NCBI RefSeq assembly: GCF_030622045.1
Contig: NZ_CP130886.1
Coordinates: forward strand, 2,741,557 to 2,805,556
From: Planctellipticum variicoloris
GTDB taxonomy: Bacteria > Planctomycetota > Planctomycetia > Planctomycetales > Planctomycetaceae
Reading direction: 5' to 3'
Length of the DNA: 64,000 bases
In this document: in pieces, positions 53,801-62,257 of the stretch
Layout: the number at the start of each line of letters is the position of its first letter
How positions within the stretch are numbered: position 1 is the first letter of the stretch
Position numbers and translations under genes: made by a program
Notes under the pieces: model-generated
Database searches by the model: none
The model's input: only the letters and a program-made list of their open reading frames with translations
What the model was told of the DNA's origin: nothing

Positions 53801-55746
53801 CGCCGATCCAGTTCGTCGACGTCGACCGGGAACCGGAACTGGCGAAGCGACATCAGATTACCTCGATCCCCGCAGTGATCATTGAGGAAGACGGGCGCGA
53901 AGTCGAGCGCCTGGTCGGAGTGGCTTCACGACAGAAACTTGAGAAACTGATTCTCGGCAGAGTTGTCACGACCCCCGACGCTCCTGCACCAGCAAGGAGT
54001 GTCGCCGCCGCATCTTTCGATCCCTTTGCCGTGTCGCAACGCTCCTCTGCTCCAGTCCCGTCGCCATCCCGCTCCCAGCCTCCCGGCCTCCTCGCGATCG
54101 AATCCCGCGCCGCCGAACTCGCCCACAAAGTCCGCGAACTGACGAAAACCCACGACTCCCCACACCCCGAGCTGATCGCCGCCCGCCAGCAGCTCGAACA
54201 GACGCTTACCGAAGCCCTCGAACTGAAGTTCCGGTCCGAACAGCGCCAGGTCGCCACCCTCGAACAGCGCCTCACACGCCTGAAATCGCAGCTTGAGCAG
54301 CGGAAGGCTGCGCAGAGCCAGATCGTCGAGCGGCGGATGCGGGAACTGCTCGAGAATCCGGTCACGGACTGGGACGCCTTACCGGACGCAGCAGGAAAGT
54401 TCCCAGTCCTTCTTGGCGCCGAATTCGCGCCGGGATCTCGACAACTCGTCAGCCCGGACGAGGTCCAAGTCGATTTCTATGCCCGGGACCAGATCACCGT
54501 CGATCTCTATGCCACGGACGGCATCTATCAGAACCAGAAGTTGCTCGGCGCTGTCGTCACTGCGCTCAACAAGATCCCCCTGGTCGTCGTAAACGTTCGG
54601 ATGGTTCCCGGCGACAGCGGCAAGTTCGTCTTCGCCATTGTCCACGATCCGTCGCAACGCATTCATCGGGAGAAACAACAGACCGGCAAGGAGTCCGCGA
54701 CCCGGCAGGCAATCAGCAGCGCCCTCAAAGCGGGCGGACTCAGTGATATCCGCTGGGAAAGCGGCAGCGAGTCTGCCACGCCCGAGGAGGTTCGCCCGGC
54801 CGAAGGTTCAGCCGCAGCGACGGAATCGCTCGTTCGCGGCCGGCCGTTGGAGGACCACGACATCGTCGTCGACCTCTACGCGACTGACGGCATCTATCAG
54901 AACCAGACGCTGCTCGGCGCTGTCGTCGCTCCGCTCAACAAGATCCCCGAGGTTGTCGTAAACGTCCGGATGGTTCCGGGCGACGGCGGTAAGTTTGTCT
55001 CCGCCATCGTCCGCAACACATTACGGCGATTCCTGAGTGAAGAGACGGAAAACGGTGGAATGTCTCCGACGCGGCGGGCGATCGAAGCCGCTCTCGAGGC
55101 CGGCGGGATCAACGACGTCGCCTGGGAAGGTGTGTCCGATGAGTCTCTGTCGGGGGAGTTTCTTCCGTCCAACGGCGAAGCCGCTTCCGGTGCAGCGACA
55201 GCACCCGCTCCCATCACTCCGCCCACCCGCAAACCGGCGGACTCGCTGGAAGCCTCCGCCCGCCTGACCCTCGACCTGGCCGAGGCGGAAGCCGACATCC
55301 GCGAAACGGAAGCCAGGCTGGCCATTCAGGTGAAACTGCATGCGAAGGGAGTCGTGGCGATCGACGAAGTGACCAGCGCCATGCAGCGACGCGACCGCGC
55401 CGCTCGCAAACGCCAGATTCTCCTCGACGAATTTGCGGCAACCCTGAAGGATCTCGAACTGCAGCTCGCCTCCGCCAAGACCGAGTACGAAGGCGCCGCG
55501 ACCATGGCCGAGCAGACGTTGGCGCTGTTCCACCTGGCGCGGGTCTCCATGCGCGAAGTCACCGATGCGAACGTCCGTCGGACTCAGGCCGATCTGGCTC
55601 TGCAACGACTGCAGAACCGTTTCGAACTGCTGAAAAAAGCGGGCGAGAAGCTGCCAGGAGCAGCTCCGGGAACTGAACAGCCCCCGGCCGACACACCCGC
55701 CCCACCGGCTAAACCCTCCCTCGATCCCCAGCGGGTCAATAACTGA
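50809..55746 (+). CDS. 1645-residue secreted protein with degenerate thioredoxin folds and internal repeats
   Basis: Signal peptide LDLRLTIVAWCLLVVGQLIAQ. Two long repeats (about 40-450 and 485-860) each combine a helical domain with a redoxin-like fold that has lost the CxxC (VVVFFRANKDSW and VVVFFRPGKSSWG). Next comes a secretin N-domain-like segment (KIFHLQNGVAADYAKLLQ). A third thioredoxin fold follows, whose active site reads WAGPC with only one Cys (about 978-982). Then comes a coiled coil and a tandem pair of near-identical domains (about 1230-1320 and 1356-1445; DLYATDGIYQNQ in both). The C-terminus is coiled coil. It probably acts as a redox-inactive scaffold or sensor partner for the kinase upstream. 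Confidence 0.82.
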   Translation: MKTKLDLRLTIVAWCLLVVGQLIAQDDAPPADAEARIPPAAPAATSEIVSRTYAISHNLKSAIDRLPESFRSDPRHRDVIDELQRLTTQFNFLNSRRKPPDRRCQDLQKIAKSVGDLINRDTPQDQLAPLVDLAAQLLSQLDRESEAVDGWGTKVLADLAQLESRLGDEFSTQPELAATVGLERLRITSIPQLGSHVNDYWKEGPIATAAFLQKYRQTSAAAHAAVLLANAYEVAQNSPAGLPLPAEGQFREPTRRWYHLAIEQAPDSLWGKLARGCLNRLDLVGQTLQVSGNSLDGKPLSLESLRGKSTVVVFFRANKDSWHLQPNKAPWYPSPKIDSWGQFATPLEFAVATRDRGFQLLGVHCHNPTLPQTEVEDLPKLATPEVFQNNDLFPVIEDSADADSSDSVRFGITWFPRLFVLVDESGKVVRTQQTEIKNLDEFLGQAKPAQGASALPVKTSADQPTTASTTEQTRQPESSTIEFPPRSLQTAVNQLPEAFRNNPANGKVLASLTVASRGPTDEVTTDDQRQHLQQQAKDAAALIIPAIPQELHLPLARQAAGVLAQLYRDSHEVPDWQAKSLADLEQLESRLAREFPARIELASQVGIERLRCQLYSLPPEQQNEINPDSPQLTSEFIERYPRTAAAAQAAYLAATEYERWALAHLGPNYRPRDDVPEMDEDYFQRAVEQSPNSIWGKAAAGALRRIRLVGQTLQVSGRSLDGKFLSLKQFRGNQEVVVFFRPGKSSWGAAETPDDFADAVRRRGFDVLGVLCHLPTAAPDQIAEYVRPTAKDGPHMPLLVDADDVDTSNSVRYGLTVQRLFVLVDATGKVVRTATDQVKDIDAFLSRPFDTPPADAAAVVSAVQTSPTSETESSPAKFQTPAPAEPETPQVTKIFHLQNGVAADYAKLLQDIFTGTKLTADPRINAILAAGEEQELQKIEALLRALDESKTKPAAPNGSATATEMQKSQRTALAFTATWAGPCQKILPILRSLAEQGAPIQFVDVDREPELAKRHQITSIPAVIIEEDGREVERLVGVASRQKLEKLILGRVVTTPDAPAPARSVAAASFDPFAVSQRSSAPVPSPSRSQPPGLLAIESRAAELAHKVRELTKTHDSPHPELIAARQQLEQTLTEALELKFRSEQRQVATLEQRLTRLKSQLEQRKAAQSQIVERRMRELLENPVTDWDALPDAAGKFPVLLGAEFAPGSRQLVSPDEVQVDFYARDQITVDLYATDGIYQNQKLLGAVVTALNKIPLVVVNVRMVPGDSGKFVFAIVHDPSQRIHREKQQTGKESATRQAISSALKAGGLSDIRWESGSESATPEEVRPAEGSAAATESLVRGRPLEDHDIVVDLYATDGIYQNQTLLGAVVAPLNKIPEVVVNVRMVPGDGGKFVSAIVRNTLRRFLSEETENGGMSPTRRAIEAALEAGGINDVAWEGVSDESLSGEFLPSNGEAASGAATAPAPITPPTRKPADSLEASARLTLDLAEAEADIRETEARLAIQVKLHAKGVVAIDEVTSAMQRRDRAARKRQILLDEFAATLKDLELQLASAKTEYEGAATMAEQTLALFHLARVSMREVTDANVRRTQADLALQRLQNRFELLKKAGEKLPGAAPGTEQPPADTPAPPAKPSLDPQRVNN

Positions 55747-55778
55747 TTCACTGCCCATGAGCGTGAGGCTCGCGCCTT

Positions 55779-55858
55779 GCCCCCTCTCCCGCATTCTGAT
55801 GTGGGAGAGGGCCGGGGTGAGGGTCTTCGAACGTCCCGGAGGATGATCCACGGAGAAG
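55779..55858. repeat. Dispersed hairpin repeat, copy 2
   Basis: Stem CCCTCTCCCGCAT (55782-55794) pairs with ATGTGGGAGAGGG (55799-55811), loop TCTG. A 3' part nearly identical to the 38492 copy follows, ending TCCACGGAGAAG. It starts 36 bases after the 1645-residue gene. Elsewhere in the 354-base gap 55747-56100 I see no gene. Confidence 0.8.
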
Positions 55859-56100
55859 CGACGGCCTTTCCCCTCGTCCAGCGCAGAAGTCGGGAGACGG
55901 AACCGGCGTCACTTCGCCATCGCGGCTGGAGATGGTGAGGACGCCCTGAGTCAACTCAACCGTCGCGCACGACCGTCGAATTCCTCTCGCAACCCAGTCT
56001 TGCAACTCGCCGCACCGCGCGCCATCCTGCCGCGGTGGCCTCACCCGTCCGCTTCCGGCCACGCCTTACCCCGCAAGGTCCTGTCCGGGAGACTCGCTCC

Positions 56101-57885
56101 ATGAAACTCTTTCAGCCCTGGCTGCTGGTCTGTCCGTTCGTCACCTGTCTCGCGTCGTCACCCATCCTCGCTCAGGAAGACATTCGCGAGCTGAAACTGA
56201 AGGACTGGGCTCCCCGACCAATGCTGGTCCGCAAAGAGTCCGTGATCGAAACTCCCCGGTTTCCCGTCATCGACATCCACAACCACCTGGGAGGCGGGAA
56301 GCAGACTCTCACCGACGAACGCGTCCAACGCTACCTCGCCGAAATGGACGCTGCCGGCGTCCGCACGGTCGTCAACCTGGATGGCGGCTGGGGCGAACGC
56401 CTGCAGCAGACCATCGCCGCCCTCGACCAGGCCCATCCGGGACGGTTTGCCACGTTCGCCCTCGTCAACTTCGATGGCATCGACGACGACGACTGGTCGA
56501 CGCGCGAAGCCGCCCGTCTCGAAGAGAGCTTTCAGCAGGGGGCCCGCGGCCTCAAGATCGACAAACGGCTGGGGCTGCGCTACCGCTACAAAGACGGCCG
56601 CCTGATGCCCGTCGACGATCCCAAACTCGATCCGATCTGGGCCGTCTGCGGCAAGCACAAGCGCCCCGTCGTCATCCACGTCTCCGACCCCGCCGCTTTC
56701 TTCACCCCCCTCGATCGATTCAACGAGCGCTGGCACGAGCTGAACGAGCACCCGAACTGGCTGTTCTTCGGCGACCAGTACCCGCCCCAGGCAGACATTC
56801 TGAAACAGCTCCACAACGCGATCGGCAAGCATCCGGAAACAATCTTTATCAATACCCACTTCGGCAACAACGCCGAAGATCTGGCCGCCGTCGGACGGGA
56901 GCTCGACGCGCACCCCAATATGTACGTCGACTTCGACGCCAGAATCTCGGAACTCGGCCGGCAACCCTACTCGACGCGGAAGTTCTTCCTGAAATACCAG
57001 GACCGCATCCTGTTCGGGACCGACACCACGCCGAAGCGCGAAGCCTTCCGGATCTACTACCGCTTCCTCGAAACCGACGACGAATACTTCGACTGCGCCG
57101 CCAGCCATCACCTGCAGGGCTTCTGGATGATCTACGGCATCTTCCTGCCCGACGACGTCCTCGAAAAGATCTACTACAAAAACGCCGAGAAACTGCTGGC
57201 GATGGCCGATCAGCCGGCCGCCGTCGCCGCACCGCCCGAGGGGGTTCTCAAGGTCAAGCCGACCGACGACTTCGAAGTCACCGGCGACGGCAGCCACAAA
57301 GCCTGGTCGGCCGCCGAGTGGGTGACGATCCCGCAGCGCACGAAAGGCGGGCTCCCCTACGAGTCGAAGCTGAAGCTCCTCTACTCCAAAACCGGACTCT
57401 ACACGCTGTTCGACGGTACGGACGCGAAACTCACCGCCACGGCGAAGGCCGACTTCGACGACCTCTGGGTCGAGGACGTCTTCGAAATCTTCCTCTGGCC
57501 CGACGAAAAACAGCCGATCTACTTCGAGTACGAGATCTCCCCGCTGGGAGCCGAGCTGCCGATCCTGGTCCCCAACCTCGGCGGCAAGTTCATCGGCTGG
57601 CGCCCCTGGCACTACGAAGGGGGCCGCAAAACCCGCAAGGCGACATCAGTCATAGGGGGCGACAAACAGCCGGGCGCCGTCATCCAGGGCTGGACCGCCG
57701 AGATTTTCATCCCCTGGGAGCTGCTGACCCCGCTGCAGAACGTGCCGCCGAAACCGGGCACGCAGTGGCGGGCCAACTTCTACCGCGTCGACTACGACGA
57801 CCAGAAATCGACCCGCTGGACCTGGGTCCCCGTCGGCCCCAGCTTCCACGAGTACCACAAATTCGGCCGCCTCGTCTTTGAATGA
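56101..57885 (+). CDS. Secreted amidohydrolase with C-terminal CBM9-like domain
   Basis: 594 residues from ATG 56101 with a signal peptide (LFQPWLLVCPFVTCLASSPILA). The amidohydrolase 2-type TIM barrel (about 50-380) starts with FPVIDIHNHLGG (metal-binding H-x-H) and includes VIHVSDP, INTHFGN and LFGTDTTP (metal-binding Asp). Residues 395-594 resemble a family 9 carbohydrate-binding-like beta-sandwich (DFEVTGDGSHKAW, LYTLFDGTDAKLTAT, WVEDVFEIFLWPDE, WTAEIFIPWELL, WRANFYRVD). The fusion suggests a hydrolase targeted to a polysaccharide or similar polymer. It converges on trpE through a palindromic repeat region. Confidence 0.85.
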   Translation: MKLFQPWLLVCPFVTCLASSPILAQEDIRELKLKDWAPRPMLVRKESVIETPRFPVIDIHNHLGGGKQTLTDERVQRYLAEMDAAGVRTVVNLDGGWGERLQQTIAALDQAHPGRFATFALVNFDGIDDDDWSTREAARLEESFQQGARGLKIDKRLGLRYRYKDGRLMPVDDPKLDPIWAVCGKHKRPVVIHVSDPAAFFTPLDRFNERWHELNEHPNWLFFGDQYPPQADILKQLHNAIGKHPETIFINTHFGNNAEDLAAVGRELDAHPNMYVDFDARISELGRQPYSTRKFFLKYQDRILFGTDTTPKREAFRIYYRFLETDDEYFDCAASHHLQGFWMIYGIFLPDDVLEKIYYKNAEKLLAMADQPAAVAAPPEGVLKVKPTDDFEVTGDGSHKAWSAAEWVTIPQRTKGGLPYESKLKLLYSKTGLYTLFDGTDAKLTATAKADFDDLWVEDVFEIFLWPDEKQPIYFEYEISPLGAELPILVPNLGGKFIGWRPWHYEGGRKTRKATSVIGGDKQPGAVIQGWTAEIFIPWELLTPLQNVPPKPGTQWRANFYRVDYDDQKSTRWTWVPVGPSFHEYHKFGRLVFE

Positions 57886-57898
57886 AGAGATGAATTTG

Positions 57899-58075
57899 GC
57901 CTCGTTCCCAGGCTCTGCCTGGGAACGTCGTCTTCGGACGCTCTGCGTCCTCTTCCGTTCTCGCCTGCAAAGAGGAAAAGAGCGAGGCAGAGCCTCGCAA
58001 TCCTCCGGTTCCCAGGCAGAGCCTGGGAACCAGTGCGGCTGACTTTCTCCCGCATTTCTCCGCGTCTCCGCGGCA
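57899..58075. repeat. Composite palindromic repeat between convergent genes
   Basis: A 23-base module (57904-57926, ends GTTCCCAGG...CCTGGGAAC) is repeated exactly in inverted orientation at 58008-58030; each half is itself a hairpin. Between them lies another related hairpin (GAGGCAGAGCCTC about 57985-57997). The 3' part (about 58050-58062) repeats the CTCCGCGTCTCCGCGG motif of the 1043-1248 element. It starts 18 bases after the amidohydrolase stop and ends near the trpE stop, so it may serve as a bidirectional terminator. Confidence 0.8.
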
Positions 58076-58090
58076 AAGTCCTCTTCTTCC

Positions 58091-59590
58091 TCAGCCAGGA
58101 GAATGAATCTGCTCCTGCGCCACCTCGATCGCCTTCAGCAGGCCGCGGGCCTTGTTCAGCGTTTCTTCGAACTCGCTCGCCGGGTCGCTGTCCGCCACGA
58201 TCCCCGCCCCCGCCTGCACGTACGCCTTCCGCCCCTGCATCACCAGCGTCCGCAGCGCAATGCACGTATCCATGTTGCCGGTGTAGTCGAGGTAGCCGAC
58301 CGCCCCGGCATACGGGCCCCGCCGCGTCGGCTCCAGCTCGTCGATGATCTCCATCGCCCGCACCTTCGGAGCACCGGAGACAGTCCCAGCCGGGAGCCCC
58401 GCCCGCAGCGCGTCGAGGGCCGTCTTCCCCGGACACAACTGCCCCGTCACGTTCGACGTGATGTGCATCACGTGGCTGTAGCGCTCGACCTTCATCACGT
58501 CGCTGACGACCACCGACCCGTACTGCGCCACCCGGCCGACATCGTTGCGGGCCAGGTCGACCAGCATCACATGCTCGGCCCGCTCCTTTTCGTCCGCCAG
58601 CAGCTCCCGTTCCAGCGCCCGGTCCTCTTCCTCGGTCTGACCCCGCTTCCGCGTCCCCGCGAGCGGCCGAATCGTCGTCTCGCCATCCTCCACTCGCACC
58701 ATGATCTCCGGCGAGCTCCCGACGAGCTGCACGTCGGGGTTCTCCAGCAGAAACATGAACGGGCTCGGATTGACGATCCGCAATGCCCGATAAATATCGA
58801 GCGGCGTCGCCTCCGTCTCCAGCGCCAGCCGCTGCCCGATCACCACCTGAAAAATGTCCCCCGCCCGGATGTACTCCTGGCACTTCCGCACCGCATTCTC
58901 GAACCCTTCGCGCGTGAAATTCGACTCGTACGCCAGTTGTGGGGAGCCGGTCAGCGAAATGTCGGAAAGCGACAGCTCGGCGTTCGGCGCTCTCAACTGC
59001 TGACAAAGGTCGTCGATCCGGGCGACCGCAGCGTCATAGGCCTCCCGCGTCGTCCCGAACTGCCGCAGGTCCGCGTGCGCCACCGCCAGCACCGTCTTGC
59101 GAATGTGATCGAAGATCACCATCCGGTTGTAGAGCGCAAACGACAGATCCGGAATCTGGCGGTCGTCCGCCGGCGCGTGCGGCAGGTTCTCCGAGTAACG
59201 GATCGTGTCGTAGCCCGCATAACCGACTGCCCCGCCGCAGAACCGCGGGAGCTCCGGCAGATGAGCGGCCCGATAGCCGGCGAGCAGCGTCTCCAGTTCC
59301 TGCAGCGGATCCTCGGCGGTCCACGTCCGGGACTCCCCGCCGGACGTCTGCGTCATCGTGTGACCGCGGGCCTCCAGCCGCAGAAACGGCCCGGCCCCAA
59401 GGAAGCTGAAGCGGCCGACTTTCTCGCCGCCAATGACGCTCTCGAACAGAAACGAGTCGCCGCCATGCCGGATTCGGCAATACGCCCCGACCGGGGTCAG
59501 GGAATCCCCCACGAGCTGGCGATAGACGGGAACCAGATCGCCCTGCGTAGCGGCGCGGTCAAAAGCGGCAAAGTCGGGGCGGGGAGACAT
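58091..59590 (-). CDS. trpE: Anthranilate synthase component I
   Basis: 499 residues, full length. The N-terminal domain has [19 protein letters not shown], containing the LLES-like tryptophan-feedback element. The chorismate-binding domain (about 240-490) includes [78 protein letters not shown] and GYTG-type [20 protein letters not shown]. With a glutaminase subunit (TrpG, not in the window) it makes anthranilate for tryptophan. No other trp genes are adjacent. No obvious leader peptide attenuator was seen. Confidence 0.95.
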   Translation of the reverse strand: MSPRPDFAAFDRAATQGDLVPVYRQLVGDSLTPVGAYCRIRHGGDSFLFESVIGGEKVGRFSFLGAGPFLRLEARGHTMTQTSGGESRTWTAEDPLQELETLLAGYRAAHLPELPRFCGGAVGYAGYDTIRYSENLPHAPADDRQIPDLSFALYNRMVIFDHIRKTVLAVAHADLRQFGTTREAYDAAVARIDDLCQQLRAPNAELSLSDISLTGSPQLAYESNFTREGFENAVRKCQEYIRAGDIFQVVIGQRLALETEATPLDIYRALRIVNPSPFMFLLENPDVQLVGSSPEIMVRVEDGETTIRPLAGTRKRGQTEEEDRALERELLADEKERAEHVMLVDLARNDVGRVAQYGSVVVSDVMKVERYSHVMHITSNVTGQLCPGKTALDALRAGLPAGTVSGAPKVRAMEIIDELEPTRRGPYAGAVGYLDYTGNMDTCIALRTLVMQGRKAYVQAGAGIVADSDPASEFEETLNKARGLLKAIEVAQEQIHSPG

Positions 59591-59702
59591 CAGGTTTCCA
59601 GGGCGGTCGGCAGAGCGGGATTGATGACTGAGCGCACAGACGCCGCAATCCTACCGCAGGTTCGCAGAACGCCACAACCAAGCGAGGAAGGTTCTGGGTA
59701 GG

Positions 59703-59726
59703 GTGAGTCGAGTCTTCGAGGCTCAC
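59703..59726. repeat. Short imperfect palindrome upstream of trpE
   Basis: GTGAG-TCGA (59703-59711) faces TCGA-gg-CTCAC (59716-59726). It lies in the 204-base gap 59591-59794 between trpE and the SGNH gene (both minus). It could be a terminator of the SGNH gene or a regulatory site for trpE. A related GCTTCGAAGAC segment lies about 30 bases further on. Nothing else is recognisable in this gap. Confidence 0.35.
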
Positions 59727-59794
59727 CTCTTCCATCACGAATTGTTGCGAGCTTCGAAGACTTAGGTGCACTCAAAATGAGACTTGGTGGGGCC

Positions 59795-62167
59795 TTACCG
59801 CGAGGGAGATTCCGCGAGAACTCGCCGGAGCCACTCCCGGGCAGCCGTCCTCGCCGCGCTCGGCCGCAACGTCCACGCATCGTCGTGATTCACAAACCCC
59901 GTCTCCAGGAACGTGAAGTCCCCCGTCACGCCGGTCCCGGCCAGATAGTCCCGGACCGCCTGTAGCGACGCCCCCGCCACGCCGCTCGACTCGCTGCAGA
60001 TCAGCTCCGGCCGCTCACCGAGCCGCTTCAGCCGGACCAGCGCCGCGTCCCGGTCGCTCCCGGGATACGGCCACGTCTTGACGCCATCGAAATGACTGAA
60101 GCTGACCAACCCCCGCCACAGCGGAGCAATCCGGTCGTCGTGCAGTCCCACGTAATGCGTCGCCAGCGCCCCGCGGGAAAATCCCACCAGCACCAGCCGA
60201 TCCCGATCTCCGCCGAACTGCTCGCACACCTGCCAGATCGCCGCCTGCCAGTAATCCAGCGTCGGCTGCACCCGATACTCAGGCCCCGTCCCCCACCACT
60301 GGGTCACATTCGCCGTTCCTGCGTTGTTCAGATACGGCAGGCTGAGCATGAGGAATCCATCGGTCCCGCCGAGTCCCGCCGCCAGTTCTCCATCTTCCAC
60401 CCGGCCGGAATTGAAATCACCGGCGGCATTCCGATACGGACCATTTCCCGCCAGTTCGACGAGGACGGCAAACTTCCGACCCTTGCTCCAGTCCGTCGGC
60501 AACGACACGACATGGTAGGCCTCCGTCTGCTCGAATCCCGGCGCCTTCTGCAGCACCCGCCGTCCGGGGCCAGGCGGCAGCGAAGAAACCGGCGGTACGA
60601 TCACATCCGGCTCAACGTCCCGCAGATCGCGCGGCGACGCCTGAGCTGTCCCCGCCGGCCGCAACCGGATCTGCCGCACGTCCATCACCGCAAAGTTCGC
60701 CAGTTTCGTGCACCGCAGTTCCACCGCATGCGTCCCCGCCTCGGCAACTGTCACCCGTCCCGCCGATCGCCAGCGGAAATTTTGAAAGTGCCCGGTCTCC
60801 TGCACTTTGAGATCGAGCGGCTGGCCGGCCACATTCAGCCGGATGTCGCTCCCCCCTTGACCCGTCCCGCACCCCTGGAAGATCTCAACCTCCCATTCGC
60901 CCGGTTGCTCCGTGGCGAATTTCCACTCGGCCCAGTCCGCAGGATTCACCCAGTAACCGACCGTGTTCTTGTGATCGAGCGGTTCAAACTGCAGCTTCTC
61001 CCCATGCACGACTGCATCGCGCGCCGAGAGCACGATCACGCCGTCGACTCCTGTTCGCGAGACGACCGGTTCGGTGGCATAAACGGGCAGTCCGTGAACG
61101 TCCAGAACCACAACGGCCGGATACGTCATCTCCTTCGACAGCGTGATCGTCCAGCGGCTGGAGTCCTGTGCAAACGGCAGCATCCAATTGGTCGGCGGAA
61201 CGAATGGATGGCCATATTCCGCCCCCCTTTCCACGAACGGCGTCCGAATCTCCCGCGGCCCCATCGCGGACCACCACGCCCGATGCACCACGTTGTTCAG
61301 CCGTGGCAGCACCAGCCGGCCTTCCGCAGGAGCCTGGTTCAGCACGAAGTAGAGCGCCCCGGGTTGAGCAAACACCTTCGCCCCGGCGAGTGGAAAGTTC
61401 GGCAATGCGTACACATTGTGCGGCGATCGCCGCCAGTTCCACCACGGTAGCAAAGTGTCTGTCTTGAGCCGTTCGAGCACGACCGGCAAGATCCGCCCCG
61501 CCAGATCGCGATGCCCCACAGGATTCGGGTGATATCCGTCCGTCGTCCACCCGGCCAGATCCGTCCCCGAGGCCTCTGCCGCAGCCCACCCGGCGAAGTG
61601 GTCGACGAGCTGCGTCTGCCGTTCCGCCGCCACCTCGCGCGTGACGGCAACGTACTGCTCCAGCCGGACGTTGCCGTGCTCGCCCAGCCCGTTCGCCGGC
61701 GACTTCGCCGCATATCGCGGCTCGGTCATCAGAATCGGTTCGCAACCCGCCGCGCGGATCCGGTCAACCAGCTTCCGGAGATTCCCGCGAAAATCGGCCA
61801 GCGACAGCCGCGACTGCTTCGCGCCCTGATCGACATGGCAGTCGTTCGTGCCGTACATCAGCAGCACATAGTCGGGTTTGTGCTCGTTCAGCTCGGCCAT
61901 CAGTCGGGCCAGCGCCTGATCGGTCCGCTCGCCCCCAATGCCGCGATTCACCACAGTCACTTCACGTCCGGACGACTTCAGCTCAGCCGCCAGAACGGCG
62001 CAGAACGTCTCCTCGACCGTGACCCCGCCCCGCACCCCTTTGGTGATCGAATCGCCCAGCGCCAGGACGACTGTCGGCTCGCCCGGCGGGGCCGACATCC
62101 CCGGGACAGCAGCGCCAGCCAGGAGACCGACCCAGACCGCGAATCGAAGAAACATCCGGGACCCCAT
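59795..62167 (-). CDS. SGNH esterase / beta-sandwich / alpha-beta hydrolase fusion
   Basis: 790 residues from ATG 62167; ATG 62155 also fits, and a TTG frame extends to 62188. A signal peptide precedes APPGEPTVVLA. The N-terminal SGNH/GDSL domain (about 35-225) has GDSITKG, IGGERTD, YGTNDCH and the catalytic DGYHPNPVGH. The middle (about 260-540) includes regions like family C-terminal sandwiches (YWVNPADWAEWKF, GEWEVEIFQGCG) and the QxxF-like RWRSAGRVTV. The C-terminal region (about 560-785) has an alpha/beta hydrolase nucleophile elbow GFSRGA. It may be a two-enzyme carbohydrate-ester hydrolase. It lies between trpE and the UnbV-like gene. Confidence 0.82.
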   Translation of the reverse strand: MGSRMFLRFAVWVGLLAGAAVPGMSAPPGEPTVVLALGDSITKGVRGGVTVEETFCAVLAAELKSSGREVTVVNRGIGGERTDQALARLMAELNEHKPDYVLLMYGTNDCHVDQGAKQSRLSLADFRGNLRKLVDRIRAAGCEPILMTEPRYAAKSPANGLGEHGNVRLEQYVAVTREVAAERQTQLVDHFAGWAAAEASGTDLAGWTTDGYHPNPVGHRDLAGRILPVVLERLKTDTLLPWWNWRRSPHNVYALPNFPLAGAKVFAQPGALYFVLNQAPAEGRLVLPRLNNVVHRAWWSAMGPREIRTPFVERGAEYGHPFVPPTNWMLPFAQDSSRWTITLSKEMTYPAVVVLDVHGLPVYATEPVVSRTGVDGVIVLSARDAVVHGEKLQFEPLDHKNTVGYWVNPADWAEWKFATEQPGEWEVEIFQGCGTGQGGSDIRLNVAGQPLDLKVQETGHFQNFRWRSAGRVTVAEAGTHAVELRCTKLANFAVMDVRQIRLRPAGTAQASPRDLRDVEPDVIVPPVSSLPPGPGRRVLQKAPGFEQTEAYHVVSLPTDWSKGRKFAVLVELAGNGPYRNAAGDFNSGRVEDGELAAGLGGTDGFLMLSLPYLNNAGTANVTQWWGTGPEYRVQPTLDYWQAAIWQVCEQFGGDRDRLVLVGFSRGALATHYVGLHDDRIAPLWRGLVSFSHFDGVKTWPYPGSDRDAALVRLKRLGERPELICSESSGVAGASLQAVRDYLAGTGVTGDFTFLETGFVNHDDAWTLRPSAARTAAREWLRRVLAESPSR

Positions 62168-62213
62168 CACAAGTGATTGCAGTGACAACTTTCAGCCGGC
62201 CAACATTCTGGCT

Positions 62214-62248
62214 ATTCGCTACTCGCTACTCGCTGTTCCCCGCTCGCA
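62214..62248. repeat. Heptamer-period tract near the UnbV-like gene end
   Basis: Five 7-base units: ATTCGCT, ACTCGCT, ACTCGCT, GTTCCCC, GCTCGCA. It lies 9 bases beyond the stop codon of the minus-strand UnbV-like gene. Confidence 0.6.
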
Positions 62249-62257
62249 AGACTCCAA

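Noticed and set aside
60092-61450. 452-residue plus-strand ORF
   Set aside because: Antisense shadow of the SGNH fusion gene.
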